Below are positions 44,354 through 53,118 of a stretch of DNA of 64,000 nt, one piece after another. The notes below the pieces were generated by a model, which did not search any database, was not told where the DNA came from, and saw nothing but the letters and a program-made list of their open reading frames with translations. This DNA comes from a bacterium. GTDB taxonomy: Bacteria > SAR324 > XYD2-FULL-50-16. Within the stretch, counting starts at the first letter, position 1. Every line of letters starts with the position of its first letter. The position numbers and the translations under genes are program-made. The stretch covers positions 1-64,000 of the forward strand of contig JAHJTV010000030.1 in assembly GCA_018829445.1 (NCBI GenBank). Reading direction: 5' to 3'.

Positions 44354-45697
44354 ATGAAAAGCAGAAAACCGGTGATTGGAGTAGCCAACCTGGCACGAAC
44401 GACATTTGATATTCCATTTGCAGAATCAAAGGCCGGTCAAGCCTGGGTGAGCTTGAATTCCCTTGATGCCGTCATAATTGGAAGTCAAGAGCTGTTGTGT
44501 GATGGTGAAGCAGTGCAAAAAACGATTGCATACTTCAAAAAGCAAAAACCGGATATTCTGTTGATCATTCAGGTTACTTTTACCGATGCCATGATGACGG
44601 TGGAATTGGCCCGACAGCTTCAAATTCCCACCTTTATCTGGTCATTTCCGGAACCGAGAGAGGGTGGCAGACTTAGATTGAACTCTTTTTGCGGTCTAAA
44701 TCTGGCAGCTCATGCCATGGGAAAAGCGGGTATCGAAATTGAATATACTTATCAACCGGCCGATAGCCCTTCAGCTGTAAATAAGATTTTCGGTTTTGCC
44801 AGGGCGGCTTTGACAGTGCAGCAGATCTCTGAAAGTCGCTTACTGGTCATCGGACAGCACCCTGACGGGTTTGATACCTGTGTATATGATAAAGCGGATT
44901 TAAAAAACTGGTGTGGGGTTGAAGTGGATCAGACCGATCTGATGACTTTCCTGGAGCAGGTGCCCTCTATTCCCGATGAAGAGATGATGGAAGTTCACCG
45001 GCAACTGAATTCTCAGGTGGTTAATCTTGCAGAGATGGAGGAAGACCCCTTAAAACTTAGCCTAAAAGTCTATCTGAGCCTGAAAAGGACTGCTATCGAC
45101 AGTCAATATGACGGATTAGCAGTCAGGTGCTGGCCAGAGTTTTTTACGGAACTGGGGTGCGCTGCCTGTGGTGCCATGTCCATGATGAATGAAGATCGGA
45201 TACCCTGTGCCTGCGAAGCAGACCTGTACGGCGTTTTAACCTCATTGATGCTGCAGATTCTAAGCGATTCCCCGGTTTTCCTCTCAGATCTGGTTGATAT
45301 AGATACTGAAGACAATACAGGCGTTTTCTGGCATTGCGGATTAGCCCCTTTATCCATGGCCGATCCCGATAAGGAGGTCAGAGCCCAGATTCATACCAAT
45401 CGTAAAAAACCATTTCTTTACGAATTCACCTTGAAGCCAGGCCGAATTACTTTTGCTCGCATTAGTCAATCACAGCATGAAAGAAAAATCATTATTGGAG
45501 CAGGTGAAGTGATTGCGGCACCCATGAGCTTTACAGGTACCTCCGGGGTGGTGCGGTTTGATTCTCTGGCAGCAGATGTATTGGATGCCGTCATCAACCA
45601 AAAACTGGAGCACCACTTCTCCCTGGTTTATGGAGACTATCGTGCAGAGTTGATCGCCGTCGCCAAGATGCTCAAAGTCCCCGTTGAACTGATTTAA
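44354..45697 (+). CDS. Fucose/arabinose-isomerase-fold protein (candidate sulfoquinovose isomerase)
   Basis: 447 residues from the ATG at 44354, which has AGGGG eight bases upstream; a GTG at 44345 is also in frame. The N-terminal Rossmann-like part (DILLIIQVTFTDAMMTVELA, FIWSFPEPREGGRLRLNSFC) and the C-terminal part with PCACEADLYGVLTSL (metal-ligand Glu) and VFWHCGLAP (His) fit L-fucose/L-arabinose isomerase-like proteins. Sulfoquinovose isomerases of this fold (SqvD/SftI type) are known in variant sulfoglycolysis, whereas YihS is a different fold. Last gene of the operon, followed by a terminator. Role: sulfoquinovose to 6-deoxy-6-sulfofructose, inferred. Confidence 0.82.
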   Translation: MKSRKPVIGVANLARTTFDIPFAESKAGQAWVSLNSLDAVIIGSQELLCDGEAVQKTIAYFKKQKPDILLIIQVTFTDAMMTVELARQLQIPTFIWSFPEPREGGRLRLNSFCGLNLAAHAMGKAGIEIEYTYQPADSPSAVNKIFGFARAALTVQQISESRLLVIGQHPDGFDTCVYDKADLKNWCGVEVDQTDLMTFLEQVPSIPDEEMMEVHRQLNSQVVNLAEMEEDPLKLSLKVYLSLKRTAIDSQYDGLAVRCWPEFFTELGCAACGAMSMMNEDRIPCACEADLYGVLTSLMLQILSDSPVFLSDLVDIDTEDNTGVFWHCGLAPLSMADPDKEVRAQIHTNRKKPFLYEFTLKPGRITFARISQSQHERKIIIGAGEVIAAPMSFTGTSGVVRFDSLAADVLDAVINQKLEHHFSLVYGDYRAELIAVAKMLKVPVELI

Positions 45698-45701
45698 AAA
45701 C

Positions 45702-45747
45702 TAGCTTGAGTTAGCAAGGTTCTGCCATTCTAATCTCAAGCTATTTT
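45702..45747 (+). terminator. Terminator of the kinase-aldolase-isomerase operon
   Basis: TAGCTTGAG (45702-45710) and CTCAAGCTA (45735-45743) arms followed by TTTT. Confidence 0.7.
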
Positions 45748-45986
45748 AAGGATCAGAAACCCAAAATCCCTCATTTCCCTCTGCTTGCGAAAACCAATGT
45801 TTTCCAGTTGATAAAGCCAAAAGTCCTGTTGATAACCTCCTTTTACCATTGACTTATCTGTCAAATTCTATATGGTGTCTGTTGTCAAAAATAAGTATGT
45901 TACTGTTTTTTACTTCATCAGCATCAGGCCCCAGGCGGCATGAAAGGGAGGTTCCGGTGCATCATCACTCTAACGGGAAAACAATA

Positions 45987-47777
45987 ATGGTTGAATATTT
46001 ATTTAAGAACATTCATGAGCAGATAGTTTCCACTGTTAACAAGCGAACAGACAGGACGGCATTTAAATGGTTTCAGGAAGACGGCCAATTGGCCGGCATC
46101 TCCTGGACAGGGTTTTATGAACAGCTAAAACAGGCGGGTAAGAGCCTGATGTCGTTGGGTGTGGAAAAGGGAGATAAGGTCAACGTGTTGAGTAATACCT
46201 GTTATCGCTGGGTTTTAAGTGATTTTGCCACGGTCAGTATCGGCGGTGCTACGGTGGGAATTTACCAATCCAACCTGGCCAAGGATTGTCAATATATCAT
46301 CGACCACTCTGATTCCGTACTCATATTTGCAGAAGATGATGAACAACTGCAAAAACTGCAGAATATCCGCAACGAAATTCCCAATATCCGCAAAGTGGTT
46401 ATGTTTACCGGCAATCATAAAGGCGATGATTGGGTAATTGATTTTGATGATTTTATGAAACTGGGTGAAGCGATTTCTGATGAGGAATTCAAAAAACGGG
46501 CTGATTCTGTGGGCTTGGACGATACAGCCGGGATTATTTACACTTCAGGGACAACCGGTGTTCCCAAAGGAGCAGTCACTTCCAACGGGAATTTTTTGTT
46601 TACCACCGCTGCTGTAAGAAAAGCGCTGTATTTCTATGATGATGATGAAACCTTTCTATTCCTACCGCTGGCTCACGTTTTTGCCCGGATTCTGGTGAAT
46701 AGTGTGATCAATGTTGGTAACACCATGACCTTTTTCAGGGGTATGGACACACTGGTGGCCGATTTTCAGGTTGTTCGGCCCCACTATTTCGCCAGCGTGC
46801 CCCGGATATTTGAAAAGGTGTACTCCAAGGTTCTCAGCGGTGCGGAAAGCAAGGGCGGTGTTGCCTTGAAAATCTTCAACTGGGCGTCCGATGTCGGTGG
46901 TCAGGTGAGTGACCTGATACTGGCTAAAAAGAGTATTCCCATTCTGTTGAGCATTAAATATAAAGTGGCGACCAAGCTGGTTTTCAGCAAGGTTCAGGCT
47001 GCCCTGGGCGGACGAGTTCGCAATTGCGTCAGCGGAGCGGCTCCTCTTAATCCCACCATCGCCAAATTCTTCCATGCTGCTGGAATTTTGGTTCTGGAAG
47101 GAATTGGCATGTCGGAGAATACCTCGGTTACCAATGTCAACCGACCGGATAATTATAAGTTCGGGTATGTTGGTCCTCCGGTGGAAGGCGTAGAACAGAA
47201 AATCGCCGAGGACGGTGAAATTTGTTTCAGGGGACCCAACGTTATGCAGGGATACTATAAGATGCCGGAAAAAACTGCGGAAACGATTGTAGACGGCTGG
47301 CTCCTTACTGGCGACCTGGGCGAAATCGACGAAGATAACTTTCTCAAGGTAACCGGTCGCAAAAAGGATTTGATCATTACGGCAGGTGGAAAAAACATAG
47401 CACCTTCACGAATTGAAGGAATTATTGCCACCTCCAAGTATATCAACCAGGTTTGCGTAATTGGAGATAAAAGAAAATTCCTGAGTGCCCTGGTAACCCT
47501 GGATGAAGAAAATACCAAGGAGTATGCGGATAGTCACGGTATTGTATATGACAGTTTTGAGGCTCTGCTGAAGAATGACAAAATTCAGGTGTTGCTGGAA
47601 AAAGAGGTTGAAGAGAAGAACAAGGAACTAGCGTCCTTTGAAAGTATCAAAAAGATCACGCTGGTCCCGGAGTTCACCGTTGAGAATGAGCTGATCACAC
47701 CAACATTTAAGATCAAGAAAAATGTTGTGGCTCAGACTTACGAAAAGGTGATCGATAATATGTATCCCCGAAATTAA
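45987..47777 (+). CDS. Long-chain acyl-CoA synthetase (AMP-forming)
   Basis: 596 residues from MVEYLFKNIHEQ; the frame runs back to 45849 but that extension has no family features. The P-loop AMP motif is IIYTSGTTGVPKGAV, with GIGMSENTSVTN and the hinge DGWLLTGDLGEIDEDNFLKVTGRKKDLIITAGGKNI. The split into the long (FAA1/bubblegum-like) insert form suggests fatty-acid activation. It forms acyl-CoA via acyl-AMP, probably membrane-associated. Single gene, ended by a hairpin at 47793. It has no clear link to the sulfosugar genes. Confidence 0.88.
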   Translation: MVEYLFKNIHEQIVSTVNKRTDRTAFKWFQEDGQLAGISWTGFYEQLKQAGKSLMSLGVEKGDKVNVLSNTCYRWVLSDFATVSIGGATVGIYQSNLAKDCQYIIDHSDSVLIFAEDDEQLQKLQNIRNEIPNIRKVVMFTGNHKGDDWVIDFDDFMKLGEAISDEEFKKRADSVGLDDTAGIIYTSGTTGVPKGAVTSNGNFLFTTAAVRKALYFYDDDETFLFLPLAHVFARILVNSVINVGNTMTFFRGMDTLVADFQVVRPHYFASVPRIFEKVYSKVLSGAESKGGVALKIFNWASDVGGQVSDLILAKKSIPILLSIKYKVATKLVFSKVQAALGGRVRNCVSGAAPLNPTIAKFFHAAGILVLEGIGMSENTSVTNVNRPDNYKFGYVGPPVEGVEQKIAEDGEICFRGPNVMQGYYKMPEKTAETIVDGWLLTGDLGEIDEDNFLKVTGRKKDLIITAGGKNIAPSRIEGIIATSKYINQVCVIGDKRKFLSALVTLDEENTKEYADSHGIVYDSFEALLKNDKIQVLLEKEVEEKNKELASFESIKKITLVPEFTVENELITPTFKIKKNVVAQTYEKVIDNMYPRN

Positions 47778-47792
47778 TTCCAAATGGACTTT

Positions 47793-47826
47793 AAGGCTGT
47801 TGACCCTCCGATGGATTGACAGCCTT
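47793..47826 (+). terminator. Terminator after acyl-CoA synthetase
   Basis: AAGGCTGT (47793-47800) and ACAGCCTT (47819-47826) arms with an 18-base loop; the following TTTGTGGCTTTT is T-rich. Confidence 0.6.
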
Positions 47827-47837
47827 TGTGGCTTTTC

Positions 47838-48309
47838 AATTTCAGAAAACTCATCACTGCAATAAGACAGTCCGCCGCAGCGCTGCATATTGGTACTCAG
47901 ATGCTCATCGATTCTTCCAACTTGCATCGCTCCCTTGACACCGCAACGGACGGTTACCATGTTTCATACGAAAGCCTGAATTAGACTCGTGACGTCTCAA
48001 TGCCGGATGCTGCTCAGGCAGTAAACAGATTCCCTGAACTCTTCCTGTGCCAGTGCACAGTACCTCGGTTTTGACATCGTTTACTTTTTTCGGCACCTTA
48101 ACGGCGGTTCACTTTCGTTCCCCTATCTGATCCATACCTGACACATTTCATCATGCCTTTTCCTCATCGCTCACCACCAGGACTCTTAATCCGGGCGGCA
48201 TGAGGTGGTTTAAAACCTGCTTCCGAAATCCGGTTTTGAGGGAGCCCTCCCTCATCTCTCGTGCAGCAAGGAACATTATACAGATTGTTCCGTCCTCGTA
48301 CACACGCAC
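47838..48309 (-). mobile_element. Group II intron 5' fragment (domains I-III), inverted
   Basis: On the minus strand the fragment opens with GTGCGTGTGTAC at 48309, a good group II 5' end. It then shares, in order, the segments TTTACTGCCTGAGC, AAGGGAGCGATGCAAG, ATCTGAGTACC and AGTGATGAGTTTTCTG with positions 5-215 of the window. It stops before any domain IV, RT gene or domain V. It is a truncated relic or failed insertion of the same intron family as at 1-397. The break lies next to the acyl-CoA synthetase terminator. Confidence 0.75.
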
Positions 48310-48889
48310 CAAAAACTCTCAGGAGCTATGAACGGAAAGAGGTTGTTAGTTTAAAAAATATTTAAAATATGAGTTGTGAAACTCATAACTTCGTACTATT
48401 TCATATGAACTCCAGACAGGGATTCATGCGCTTTTCTGGGTAATCAACCTCTTACAGCTGTTGAAGTCTGTGAGCTTATAGCCATTTGGCACACTTAATT
48501 ATGCAATAAATTTTGCAAATCTCTTGTTTTTTGATTATATAAGTTTTTGGATGGATACCTATCATAGATACCTGAAACTAATTTAATAAAATCACATAAC
48601 TCAGACTATCATCTCAAGACATTTCAAGGGGCTCGCCCAATGCTGTTCACATCACCCAAGCAGCTCGTCTTTTGCCAGCAAGACCCTTTTTACGTACTCC
48701 TTCCCTCCTTCAATCCGGCACCTTATTTTGTGAAAAAACAAAATATTTAACAGATTTTTGCTCAAAAATTCTTGACAAAAATTTTTGCAGTATGTTAAAA
48801 ATTGCCATGCTGTTTTGCAGTATCCGTTTCAATTTCTCGAAGATTGAATCCCCATTGAAAATGTCCTTTTTCTTGCCATTTCTGGCGAT

Positions 48890-48977
48890 GCGGCGAATCT
48901 CGCACCTCATGACCAGGAATCCTGATTTTGGATTAACTCTCCCGGATGCCATGATCAGTGCGGCGAGTCTCGCACCT
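48890..48977. repeat. Pair of 18-base direct repeats
   Basis: GCGGCGAATCTCGCACCT and GCGGCGAGTCTCGCACCT, start-to-start distance 70 bases, one mismatch. Origin unknown. Confidence 0.7.
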
Positions 48978-49029
48978 TAAGTCCGGTACGACGGGCGTTC
49001 AAGTCTTCATGACCCTAGGAATCCTTGAG

Positions 49030-49066
49030 CCTAAAAAGTCAAATAAGTATTACCAGACTTTTTAGG
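49030..49066. terminator. Hairpin in gene desert
   Basis: Perfect 11-base arms CCTAAAAAGTC and GACTTTTTAGG with a 15-base loop. It could be a terminator or a mobile-element end; no gene is attached to it. Confidence 0.4.
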
Positions 49067-49568
49067 GGGAGATTCATGATCTTATGGGGTATGGAAAACC
49101 GAAGGAACAATCATCCTTTTCTTCGGATGGGGTTCTTGGAAAACGTAGAAGATATCGCCTGTCTGTTTTTTTAACAAACTGTTTTTTCACAGGATGCTAT
49201 CTATGAGTCAATGTCTATTCTGGCATTTTGATTGATTCAACAAGGCTAATTAGTCAGTAAAAAAGGGATGCTTGTTAATTTAGGCGCCTGCTTATTGAAT
49301 CAAAATAGTTACAACTATAATAATGATGCGACTTGACCGCCAAAAGAAATATCGCAGGCTATGTTGCGCATTGGGAAAGGTGGTTAATCGGTGATTTTTA
49401 TGGTGATCATAGACCGTAATCGGTTTGAAGAAGTTCTGTAACAAAAAGAGTCGGATATCCATTTACAAGCGTTTGGTCAGATGACCTTGAACAGAATTTT
49501 CGGGTGAATCGATTCGGTTTTTTTGAAGTTCTCTTTGTTAACACCTTTTAAATATTGGGAGAATGCTT

Positions 49569-51443
49569 ATGAATTCAAGATTGTTTTCAAGACTGTTTTT
49601 GTTCATCGCGTCCGTTCTGTTTGTCACAGCATGTACCCCGACGACTCAAAAAACCGTTGAGGTCAAAAAACATGAAGGGCTCATCGGGATCGAAATCCAT
49701 GCCAAAAACGGAGTGATAGCTTCTAGCCACCCCCTGGCAAGTGCCGCCGGATTGGAGATTATTAATAAGGGCGGAAATTTCATGGACGCAGCGGTTGCGA
49801 CAGCTTTCGCTCTTGGGGTGGTTGAGCCCAACAGTAGCGGCGTTGGCGGTGAAGGAATGATGTTGATTCAATTAGCGGGATCGAATGAACCCGTTGTGAT
49901 CGATTTTCGATCAATGTCACCAAAGCTGCCCGGTGAATTGGCTCTAGCTGGGAAATGGGACAACTCCGAATATGGTCCTAATGCAATCGGTGTTCCTGGC
50001 ATGGTGGCTGGAGCTTATCGTGCCTGGGAAAAATACGGATCCGGAAAAGTCACCTTTGCACAGTGTCTTGAACCTGCCATTCGCTACGCAAGTGAGGGGG
50101 TAGCCCTGACACAGCCCATGGCGGATCGTCTTGTTTCAACCATGGAAAGCATTACGTCGACTCCTGCTCTTGCCAAGATCTTCATGACTGAAGAAGGACT
50201 GCTCAAGGAAGAGGGACAGCGCTATAAGATGGAAAAGCTTGCTGAAACCTTGAAAACTATTGCAGTCGGTGGAGCAGATGCGTTTTATAAGGGTTCGTTG
50301 GCGGAAAAAATGGCTGCCGACATCCAGGCCGACGGCGGGATGATCACGGCAGAGGATTTTGCCAAATACTCGATTCAGGAAACAAAGCCATTGAAAGGTA
50401 CCTACAAAGGTTACGACATATACGGTGGTTCGGGGCCCGTGGGTGGTCTCGCTGTTCTGAATGCAATGCAGGTGCTGGATCGGTTTGATCTTAAAAAATA
50501 CCCATTCCAATCAGCAGAGCATTTGAATCTGATTGATGAAGCTCTCAAACTTGGACAAGGTGATCATCGACTGTACGCAAGGGATCTGGCTTTTTATACA
50601 CCTCCCTACGAACAGCTCCTGAGCCAGGAATATGCTGACGCCAGGGCTTCCCATATCAATCCTGAGACGAATATTAATGATGATATTATCTTCGCCGCTT
50701 TTGATACCCCCGGTTACAAAAGAGTATCCGCTAACTTCACTGAAATCGATGTTATGAAAGCCGTTGCAGCCAATCATGGCGATTACCGGATGCTTGGCAC
50801 AAAGGTTGCTGTCGGCAGCGAAGTGGCATATCTTAATAGCACCGCCATCGATCTCCAGGCTCTAAAAATACCGTTCAGTCCCGACACAACCCATCTGGTA
50901 ACTGCCGATATCAAAGGCAACGTGGTAACCTGGACTCAGACTATCAGCTATAACTGGGGATCAAGGTTTGTTTCATCCAGTACCGGGGTACTTTTTAATA
51001 ATGAGATGAATAATTTCAAAGGTCGCCTCAAAAAAGGTGGATTCAAGCCTTATGAACGGATGACCACGTCAATTGCTCCGACCATCGTCCTCAAGGACGG
51101 TAAACCATACATGGGATTGGGCTCACCGGGCGGAGGACAGATTGTGCCGGCCGTGATGAATGTTATCATCAACCATGTTGATTATAAAATGGGGCTACAG
51201 GAATCGATTGAAGCCCCCCGTTTCTACAGTACTCTGTCCAAACACGGTCAGATCACGATGGAAAAAGGGATCAGTGAAGCAACTGTCAAAAAGCTCAAGA
51301 GTTTTAGTAAAGATCCCGTTATGGATTCCTTACGATTCAATAAAGCTTATGGTTGTGTTCAAGCCGCACTATTCGATTGGGATGCCGGTATTGTCATCGG
51401 TGGTGCTGACCCGAGACGTGGAGCAGTCTCCGTTGGTTACTAG
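49569..51443 (+). CDS. ggt: Gamma-glutamyltransferase, lipoprotein
   Basis: 624 residues. A lipobox ending in TAC puts the lipidated Cys at residue 22, so the enzyme is anchored in the periplasm or outer membrane. Family signatures: SSHPLASAAGLEIINKGG, the substrate-binding SSGVGGEGMM, the autoprocessing Thr440 in DTTHLVTAD, WTQTISYNWGS and GLGSPGGGQI. GGT cleaves itself before that Thr and then hydrolyses or transfers gamma-glutamyl groups. Start set at the second ATG, seven bases after GGGAG. In this locus, ending in pgsB, the substrate may be poly-gamma-glutamate rather than glutathione. Confidence 0.92.
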   Translation: MNSRLFSRLFLFIASVLFVTACTPTTQKTVEVKKHEGLIGIEIHAKNGVIASSHPLASAAGLEIINKGGNFMDAAVATAFALGVVEPNSSGVGGEGMMLIQLAGSNEPVVIDFRSMSPKLPGELALAGKWDNSEYGPNAIGVPGMVAGAYRAWEKYGSGKVTFAQCLEPAIRYASEGVALTQPMADRLVSTMESITSTPALAKIFMTEEGLLKEEGQRYKMEKLAETLKTIAVGGADAFYKGSLAEKMAADIQADGGMITAEDFAKYSIQETKPLKGTYKGYDIYGGSGPVGGLAVLNAMQVLDRFDLKKYPFQSAEHLNLIDEALKLGQGDHRLYARDLAFYTPPYEQLLSQEYADARASHINPETNINDDIIFAAFDTPGYKRVSANFTEIDVMKAVAANHGDYRMLGTKVAVGSEVAYLNSTAIDLQALKIPFSPDTTHLVTADIKGNVVTWTQTISYNWGSRFVSSSTGVLFNNEMNNFKGRLKKGGFKPYERMTTSIAPTIVLKDGKPYMGLGSPGGGQIVPAVMNVIINHVDYKMGLQESIEAPRFYSTLSKHGQITMEKGISEATVKKLKSFSKDPVMDSLRFNKAYGCVQAALFDWDAGIVIGGADPRRGAVSVGY

Positions 51444-51575
51444 AACCTGATATCTTCCAATTAGACGGGTGTGACAGGTCGATATAGTGAGATTCGACCA
51501 TCGCACCTGTACCTTTTTTTATTAATAAAACCCGGATATTCAAAAGGATGGGGATCAAGACAACAAGTTGAATTA

Positions 51576-52958
51576 ATGACACTGACAATTGTTTTTCTTT
51601 TTATGGCGGTTACCTTCGTCCTGGGGGTTTTTGTCTTGAGGCTTCCGATCGGTCTGGCTCTCGTGCTGGCATCGGTTGTGGGAGCTCTGGCAGGCGGGGA
51701 GGGATTTCCCCTGCGCCATCTGGTCGAAGGAGAGTTCGGATACCTGGACAGTATTCTGATTATTGCTTCAGCCATGGTCTTCATGAAGGTCATTCAACAT
51801 TCCGGCTTGTTGGATACCATTGCCAGAAAAATCATCGATCACCTGCATGATAAGCCGGTATTGCTGCTGCTTTCCATGATGATCATGATCATGTTTCCCG
51901 GAATGATCACCGGGTCATCCACAGCCGCTGTACTCACGACCGGCTCCCTGGTTGCTCCGGTTCTTATCGGCCTGGGAATTCCCCGTGCAAAATCGGCTGC
52001 AATCATTGCCATGGGAGCGATCTACGGCATGGTGGCCCCACCGGTGAATATTCCGGTAATGATTATCGGTGGTGGAATCGACATGCCCTATGTCGGATTC
52101 AGCTTACCATTGCTGGTGGCCAGTCTGCCCCTAGCGGTAACCGTCGTCATCATGATCGGATACTCCTATGTCCGCAAGGTAGACCTTACGGAACTTGAAT
52201 GTCAACTGCCGGTCTCCTACCAGGAAATATACGGACTCAAACTGTACCTACCTATTGTTGTCCTGGTGGTTTTGATGGTGGGGGAAAAAATGCTTCCCGA
52301 AGTTTTTCCCTCCTTCGGTCTCTCCCTGGTTTTTCTCCTGGCAAGTCTAACGGGTGTTTTTACCGGTCGGAGGCTAAATTTTTTTAAAGTTTCATGGGAA
52401 GCAGTACACGATGCCCTGCCGGTGATGGGGATTCTCATGGGGGTTGGCATGTTCATCCAGATCATGACTCTGACAGGCGTCCGTGGTACATTGGTGATCC
52501 TTTGTTTGGCACTGCCTTCATTTTTACTTTACCTGGGAATTGCGACCAGTATGCCGTTGTTCGGGGCCATCTCGTCTTACGGTTCAGCCAGCGTTCTCGG
52601 TGTACCCTTTGTGCTGGCTTTGTTGGGACAGAATGAAATCCTGACAGCCAGCGGATTGTCACTGATCGCCGGTCTTGGGGACCTGATGCCTCCCACGGCC
52701 CTGGCCGGGATTTTTGCCGCCCAGGTGGTTGGAATCGACAACTATTTCAAGGTTCTCAAATATTGTATTTGGCCGGCAATCCTGACTGCCGTCTACGGTA
52801 TCATTATAATCCTGAATGCCAGTGCGATAATGCAGTTGTTCTCAACCGTGACAGGCGGTCTGATCGGCCTGGCCGTCTTTTTCGGATACCTGTTGTTAAT
52901 CGTAGCCCTGGCCCGTGTTGGAGTTAAATTGTCGGGAAGGAAGGAGGTTGTATGTTGA
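51576..52958 (+). CDS. DctM-like (TRAP/IT superfamily) permease
   Basis: 460 residues from MTLTIVFLFMAVTF, with about 12 membrane helices; the frame extends back to 51471 without hydrophobic character. FPGMITGSSTAAVLTTG and AIYGMVAPPVNIPVM are DctM-type motifs. No solute receptor gene accompanies it. The following 48-residue membrane protein overlaps its stop by 7 bases and is probably its partner, replacing a DctQ. Cargo unknown; glutamate or gamma-glutamyl products are a guess from context. Confidence 0.82.
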   Translation: MTLTIVFLFMAVTFVLGVFVLRLPIGLALVLASVVGALAGGEGFPLRHLVEGEFGYLDSILIIASAMVFMKVIQHSGLLDTIARKIIDHLHDKPVLLLLSMMIMIMFPGMITGSSTAAVLTTGSLVAPVLIGLGIPRAKSAAIIAMGAIYGMVAPPVNIPVMIIGGGIDMPYVGFSLPLLVASLPLAVTVVIMIGYSYVRKVDLTELECQLPVSYQEIYGLKLYLPIVVLVVLMVGEKMLPEVFPSFGLSLVFLLASLTGVFTGRRLNFFKVSWEAVHDALPVMGILMGVGMFIQIMTLTGVRGTLVILCLALPSFLLYLGIATSMPLFGAISSYGSASVLGVPFVLALLGQNEILTASGLSLIAGLGDLMPPTALAGIFAAQVVGIDNYFKVLKYCIWPAILTAVYGIIIILNASAIMQLFSTVTGGLIGLAVFFGYLLLIVALARVGVKLSGRKEVVC

Positions 52959-53098
52959 CCGTAATCTACCAGTTGATTGTCTTGTTTTTCATTATTCTTG
53001 TCGTCTGGGATCTCTGGCGGGAGAAAAAATGGACACTTCAGGTGGTAGCCAGTATCGTACTGATCCCACTGGTTTTGCGATTTCTAATGCTGAAATAA
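52952..53098 (+). CDS. 48-residue membrane microprotein, permease partner
   Basis: A small gene, easy to miss. ATG at 52952 follows AAGGAGG and overlaps the permease stop codon, so it is translationally coupled. The protein starts MLTVIYQLIVLFFIILVVW (one helix), has a charged turn DLWREKKWT, then a second helix with VLIPLVLRF. A paralogue of identical length and layout lies at 56235 behind the other permease. Equal size and shared position argue for a real gene. Possibly a minimal small subunit of the permease. Confidence 0.8.
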   Translation: MLTVIYQLIVLFFIILVVWDLWREKKWTLQVVASIVLIPLVLRFLMLK

Positions 53099-53118
53099 CT
53101 GTATCCATAAAGATTTAA

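Larger units (their letters stand above)
48310..49568. other. Gene desert before the gamma-glutamyl locus
   Basis: 1.26 kb without a supported gene; a 102-residue plus-strand frame and its minus-strand shadow near 48700 have no start signals. It contains a near-repeat GCGGCGARTCTCGCACCT at 48890-48907 and 48960-48977. It also holds an AT-rich inverted stretch with TTGACA near 48772 and a hairpin CCTAAAAAGTC/GACTTTTTAGG at 49030-49066. The right end should hold the promoter of the first gamma-glutamyltransferase gene. Confidence 0.5.

Noticed and set aside
48481..48510. Possible sigma-54 promoter (TTGGCACACTTAATTATGCA)
   Set aside because: The GG-to-GC spacing is 13 instead of 10 bases, so it does not fit the -24/-12 consensus.
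48672..48980. 102-residue frame in the gene desert
   Set aside because: A shadow frame exists on the other strand. Composition is atypical and direct repeats explain part of it.
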